Source: Brevundimonas sp. (lineage in GTDB: Bacteria > Pseudomonadota > Alphaproteobacteria > Caulobacterales > Caulobacteraceae). Taken from it: DNA of 10,427 nt. Numbering within the stretch: the stretch's first letter is position 1; every line of letters starts with the position of its first letter. The notes under the pieces are model-generated. The model did no database searches. It was not told the origin of the DNA and saw nothing but the letters and a program-made list of their open reading frames with translations. Positions 7,891-10,427 of the stretch are shown one piece after another. The stretch spans positions 1-10,427 of the forward strand of contig JALAGW010000380.1 in assembly GCA_022712235.1 (NCBI GenBank), in the 5' to 3' direction. Position numbers and translations under genes: made by a program.

Positions 7891-7917
7891 TGCGACGCAC
7901 ACTGATAATCGGTCGCA
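7891..7917. promoter_or_regulatory. Inverted repeat in the divergent peptidase/gltD spacer
   Basis: TGCGAC (7891-7896) and GTCGCA (7912-7917) are exact inverted 6-base arms with a 15-base, A+T-rich centre. It lies just upstream of, and partly overlaps, a candidate gltD promoter, as an operator for a dimeric regulator would. No regulator family can be named from these bases. Confidence 0.35.
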
Positions 7918-7931
7918 ACATGCGCTACAAA
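7906..7931 (+). promoter_or_regulatory. Candidate Caulobacter-type housekeeping promoter for gltDB
   Basis: GCTACAAA (7924-7931) matches seven of eight positions of the Caulobacter -10 consensus GCTANAWC. Eleven bases upstream, TAATCGG (7906-7912) is a partial match (4 of 7) to TTGACGS. Transcription would start near 7937, giving gltD a leader of about 90 bases. The assignment depends on the host being Caulobacterales-like. Confidence 0.35.
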
Positions 7932-7992
7932 GGAAAACACCCCCAACTTCATGCCCAAACTCATCATTTTCAGGCTTTGCCGAGAAAAATAT

Positions 7993-8022
7993 TTGCACAC
8001 TCGCTCCATGTTTCGCTTTAAT
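7993..8022 (+). promoter_or_regulatory. Alternative sigma-70-like promoter abutting the gltD start
   Basis: TTGCAC (7993-7998), an 18-base spacer and TTTAAT (8017-8022) form a fair E. coli-like -35/-10 pair. Transcription would begin about seven bases after the -10, at or next to the chosen gltD ATG (8029), and would give a leaderless or nearly leaderless mRNA. It competes with the promoter candidate at 7906-7931. Confidence 0.3.
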
Positions 8023-8028
8023 GAGCAG

Positions 8029-9462
8029 ATGCAAAAAGGCGGTCGTTCCAACCCTGGTGGTTTTCTGATTGAGCAGCGTCGGCTGGAGAAACAGCCCGCT
8101 GAGCTGCGCGTGCGCGCCTTCACGGAGATCACGCTCAAACCGACCGCCGCCAGCGGGACGGTTCAGGCGTCGCGTTGCACCGACTGCGGCGTGCCCTTCT
8201 GCCAGAACGCCTGTCCGCTGCAGAACAACATCCCCGACTGGCTGGCCCTGTCCGCCGACGGCGACCTGCGCGAGGCCTGGCGCGTCGCCTCGTCCACCTC
8301 GACCATGCCCGAGATCTGCGGCCGCATCTGTCCGCAGGACCGCCTGTGCGAGGGCGCCTGCACCCTGCAGCAGTCCGGCTGGGACGGCGTCACCATCGGC
8401 TCGATCGAGGCCTGGATCACCGATGCGGCCTTCGACAACGGCTGGGTCGAGCCCATCCGCCCCCTGGCCGAACGCGGGCAGAGCGTGGCCATCATCGGCT
8501 CCGGCCCCGCCGGTCTGGCCGCCGCCGACCGCCTGCGCAGCGAGGGCTACGCCGTCACTGTCTATGACCGCCACGACCGCGCGGGCGGCCTGCTGACCTA
8601 CGGCATCCCCGGCTTCAAGCTGGAGAAGCGCATCGTTCAGCGCCGCATCGACCGCCTGATCGAGAGCGGGGTCCAGTTCGTGCTAAACACCAATGTCGGC
8701 GTCGACGTGACGATGGACGAACTGCGGTCGCGCCATGACGCCGTCCTGCTGGCCATGGGCGTCTATCAGGCCCGCACCCTCAGCGTGCCCGGCCGCGGCC
8801 CCAACGACACCGTCGCTGCGCTCGACTTCCTGATCGCCCAGAACCGCGTCGACTGCGGCGACGCCGCCGATGCCTCAGCGCCCCATGCGGCCGGTCGCGA
8901 TGTCGTCGTCGTCGGCGGCGGCGACACGGCCATGGACGGCGTCCGCACCGCCGTCCGACAGGGGGCCGCCAGCGTCGTCTGCCTATATCGCCGCGCGCGC
9001 GAGAACATGCCGGGCTCGGCCCGCGAGGTGCAGAACGCCGAGGAGGAAGGCGTCCGCTTCGAATGGCTGGGCGCGCCCAAGGCCCTGATGTCGAAAGGCG
9101 AGGCCGTCACCGCCGTCCGCGCCCAGCGCATGGCCCTGACTGAGGCCTCGGCTGGCGGGCGCCGCGACATCGCCCCCGTTGCCGGTTCCGACTTCGACCT
9201 GCCCGCCGACCTGGTGATCGAGGCCCTGGGCTTCGAGCCGGAGGCCTTCGCCGAGCAGCTCGACGCCAACCTCGGCCTGACCAAATGGAACACCCTGCAG
9301 GTGGCGCGTGGCGGTTTCGCCACCACCCTGCCCGGCGTGTTCGCCGCCGGGGACGCCGTGCGCGGCGCCTCCCTCGTCGTCTGGGCCGTGCGCGACGGCC
9401 AGGACGCCGCGGCTGAAATCGACCGCTACCTGCGCGCCCGCACCGAGGAAGCCGCAGCATGA
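8029..9462 (+). CDS. gltD: Glutamate synthase (NADPH) small (beta) subunit
   Basis: GltD oxidises NADPH on its FAD and sends electrons through Fe-S clusters to GltB, which makes two glutamates from glutamine and 2-oxoglutarate. From the ATG at 8029 it has 477 residues, close to Azospirillum GltD (about 480). Cysteines 50, 53, 58 and 62 (CTDCGVPFCQNACP) and 97, 101, 107 and 111 (CGRICPQDRLCEGAC) form the N-terminal Fe-S region. GSGPAG at 157-162 binds FAD. VVVVGGGDTAMD near base 8902 binds NADPH. GVFAAGDAVRGASLVVWAV is the C-terminal FAD signature. The start is uncertain: ATGs at 7951 and 8008 are in frame, but the added codons are A+T-rich with low G/C at third positions, and the family needs only about ten residues before the conserved GGFL. 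None of the starts has a good Shine-Dalgarno. Its stop overlaps gltB. Other pyridine-nucleotide oxidoreductases share this fold, but the gltB neighbour settles the call. Confidence 0.95.
   Translation: MQKGGRSNPGGFLIEQRRLEKQPAELRVRAFTEITLKPTAASGTVQASRCTDCGVPFCQNACPLQNNIPDWLALSADGDLREAWRVASSTSTMPEICGRICPQDRLCEGACTLQQSGWDGVTIGSIEAWITDAAFDNGWVEPIRPLAERGQSVAIIGSGPAGLAAADRLRSEGYAVTVYDRHDRAGGLLTYGIPGFKLEKRIVQRRIDRLIESGVQFVLNTNVGVDVTMDELRSRHDAVLLAMGVYQARTLSVPGRGPNDTVAALDFLIAQNRVDCGDAADASAPHAAGRDVVVVGGGDTAMDGVRTAVRQGAASVVCLYRRARENMPGSAREVQNAEEEGVRFEWLGAPKALMSKGEAVTAVRAQRMALTEASAGGRRDIAPVAGSDFDLPADLVIEALGFEPEAFAEQLDANLGLTKWNTLQVARGGFATTLPGVFAAGDAVRGASLVVWAVRDGQDAAAEIDRYLRARTEEAAA
9445..9450 (+). promoter_or_regulatory. 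Ribosome binding site of gltB inside the gltD tail
   Basis: GAGGAA ends eight bases before the gltB ATG at 9459, inside the last codons of gltD. It supports that start and a coupled gltDB operon. Confidence 0.75.
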
Positions 9463-10427
9463 CCGACGCAATCCAACAGAACTGGCTGGCCCAGTACGAA
9501 GAGAACCGCGCCCGTCTGATCGAGGGCGGCGCCTATGATCCGTCCTCGGAACGCGACGCCTGCGGCGTGGGTCTGGTCTGCGCCATCGACGGCAAGCCGC
9601 GCCGCGAGATTGTCGAGATGGCCATCAAGTCGCTGAAGGCCGTGGCCCACCGCGGCGCGGTCGACGCCGACGGCCTGTCCGGCGACGGCGCCGGCGTCAT
9701 GATCGAACTGCCCCAGGCCTTCTTCGCGGCCCAGGTGCGCGCGGTCGGCCAGACCCTGCGCCCCGGCCCCATCGCCGTCGGCCAGGTCTTCCTGCCGCGC
9801 ACCGACCTGGGCGCCCAGGACCACGCCCGCGCCATCGTCGAGGCCGAGGCCATCCGCTCAGGCTTCTATATCTACGGCTGGCGCCAGACGCCGATGGACC
9901 TGTCGGTCGTGGGCGTCCGCGCCGACGCCACCCGGCCCGAGATCGAGCAGATCATGCTGGCCGCCCCGGAAGGCATGGAGATCGAGGAGCTGGAGCGCGA
10001 GCTCTTCCTGTGCCGCCGTCGCATCGAAAAGGCGGTGCAGTCGTCGGGCCTGAACGGCTTCTATCTGTGCTCCTTGTCGGCCCGCTCCATCGTCTACAAG
10101 GGCATGGTCCGCGCCGAACTGCTGGGCCAGCTGTATCACGACCTGAACGACCCCACGGTCGAGGCCGGCTACGCCGTCTTCCATCAGCGCTACTCGACCA
10201 ACACCTTCCCCGAATGGAAGCTGGCCCAGCCCTTCCGCATGCTGGCCCACACCGGCGAGATCAACACCCTCCCGGGCAATCTGAACTGGATGCGCAGCCA
10301 CGAGATCCGCATGGCGGCCTCGGCCTTCGGCGACCGCGACCAGGAGGTCAAACCGGTGGTCCAGCCGGGCGGCTCGGACTCGGCGGCCCTGGACAATGTC
10401 TTCGAGGTTCTGGTCCGCGCCGGACGC
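9459..10427 (+). CDS. gltB: Glutamate synthase large (alpha) subunit, 3' end cut by window edge
   Basis: GltB splits glutamine and uses the freed ammonia to aminate 2-oxoglutarate to glutamate, with electrons from GltD. The first 323 codons are present and the frame stays open to the last base. The full protein is about 1,500 residues, so only the N-terminal class II glutamine amidotransferase domain is seen. The ATG overlaps the gltD stop (ATGA) and has a good GAGGAA ahead of it. Cys35 in RDACGVGLV is the expected nucleophile, exposed when a 34-residue propeptide is removed. Further domain marks are AVAHRGAVDADGLSGDGAG, FHQRYSTNTFPEWKLAQPF and AHTGEINTLPGNLNWM, the glutamine-binding segments. 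The synthase (FMN, 3Fe-4S) and C-terminal domains lie beyond the window. Confidence 0.97.
   Translation, partial: MTDAIQQNWLAQYEENRARLIEGGAYDPSSERDACGVGLVCAIDGKPRREIVEMAIKSLKAVAHRGAVDADGLSGDGAGVMIELPQAFFAAQVRAVGQTLRPGPIAVGQVFLPRTDLGAQDHARAIVEAEAIRSGFYIYGWRQTPMDLSVVGVRADATRPEIEQIMLAAPEGMEIEELERELFLCRRRIEKAVQSSGLNGFYLCSLSARSIVYKGMVRAELLGQLYHDLNDPTVEAGYAVFHQRYSTNTFPEWKLAQPFRMLAHTGEINTLPGNLNWMRSHEIRMAASAFGDRDQEVKPVVQPGGSDSAALDNVFEVLVRAGR

Noticed and set aside
7762..8574. A - strand open frame of 270 codons opposite gltD and the divergent spacer
   Set aside because: It opposes conserved Fe-S and FAD motifs of gltD, runs through the non-coding spacer and gives no recognisable domain.
1..10427. 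Search for tRNA or rRNA genes, CRISPR repeats, insertion sequences, phage genes, toxin-antitoxin pairs or a defence system
   Set aside because: Nothing of the kind was seen. The window is almost fully taken up by six recognisable metabolic or envelope genes with uniform codon use and spacers under 300 bases.

Overview
The window looks like a housekeeping stretch of a high-GC (roughly two-thirds G+C) alphaproteobacterial chromosome. Codon use is strongly G/C-ending, and the glutamate synthase small subunit closely resembles the Azospirillum-type protein. Caulobacterales (for example a Brevundimonas-like organism) is my best guess. This is an inference from protein style and base composition, not a search result.

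Layout from left to right. (1) A proB-proA operon on the + strand: proB lacks its first few dozen codons at the window edge, and proA overlaps it by ATGA. Together they turn glutamate into glutamate-5-semialdehyde for proline synthesis. (2) A short convergent spacer with a hairpin that probably ends transcription from both sides. (3) Two genes on the - strand: an 811-residue membrane-bound PQQ-dependent dehydrogenase of the glucose/quinate/shikimate family and, upstream of it, a 934-residue exported M16 zinc peptidase. A strong intrinsic terminator separates them, so they are probably separate transcription units. (4) A 263-base divergent spacer, clearly richer in A+T than its surroundings, with candidate promoters, a direct repeat, an inverted repeat and a possible small leader reading frame. 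(5) gltD-gltB on the + strand, again overlapping by ATGA, with gltB running off the right edge. This is NADPH-dependent glutamate synthase, with the small subunit first.

Functionally, the two outer operons are linked by glutamate: gltDB makes it from glutamine and 2-oxoglutarate, and proBA spends it on proline. The two inner genes act in the cell envelope: sugar or cyclitol oxidation at the periplasmic face feeding ubiquinone, and periplasmic proteolysis. I see no mobile element, CRISPR array, RNA gene or defence system. I found no convincing undescribed system. The most interesting parts are the gltD leader region and the altered substrate-pocket position in the quinoprotein.
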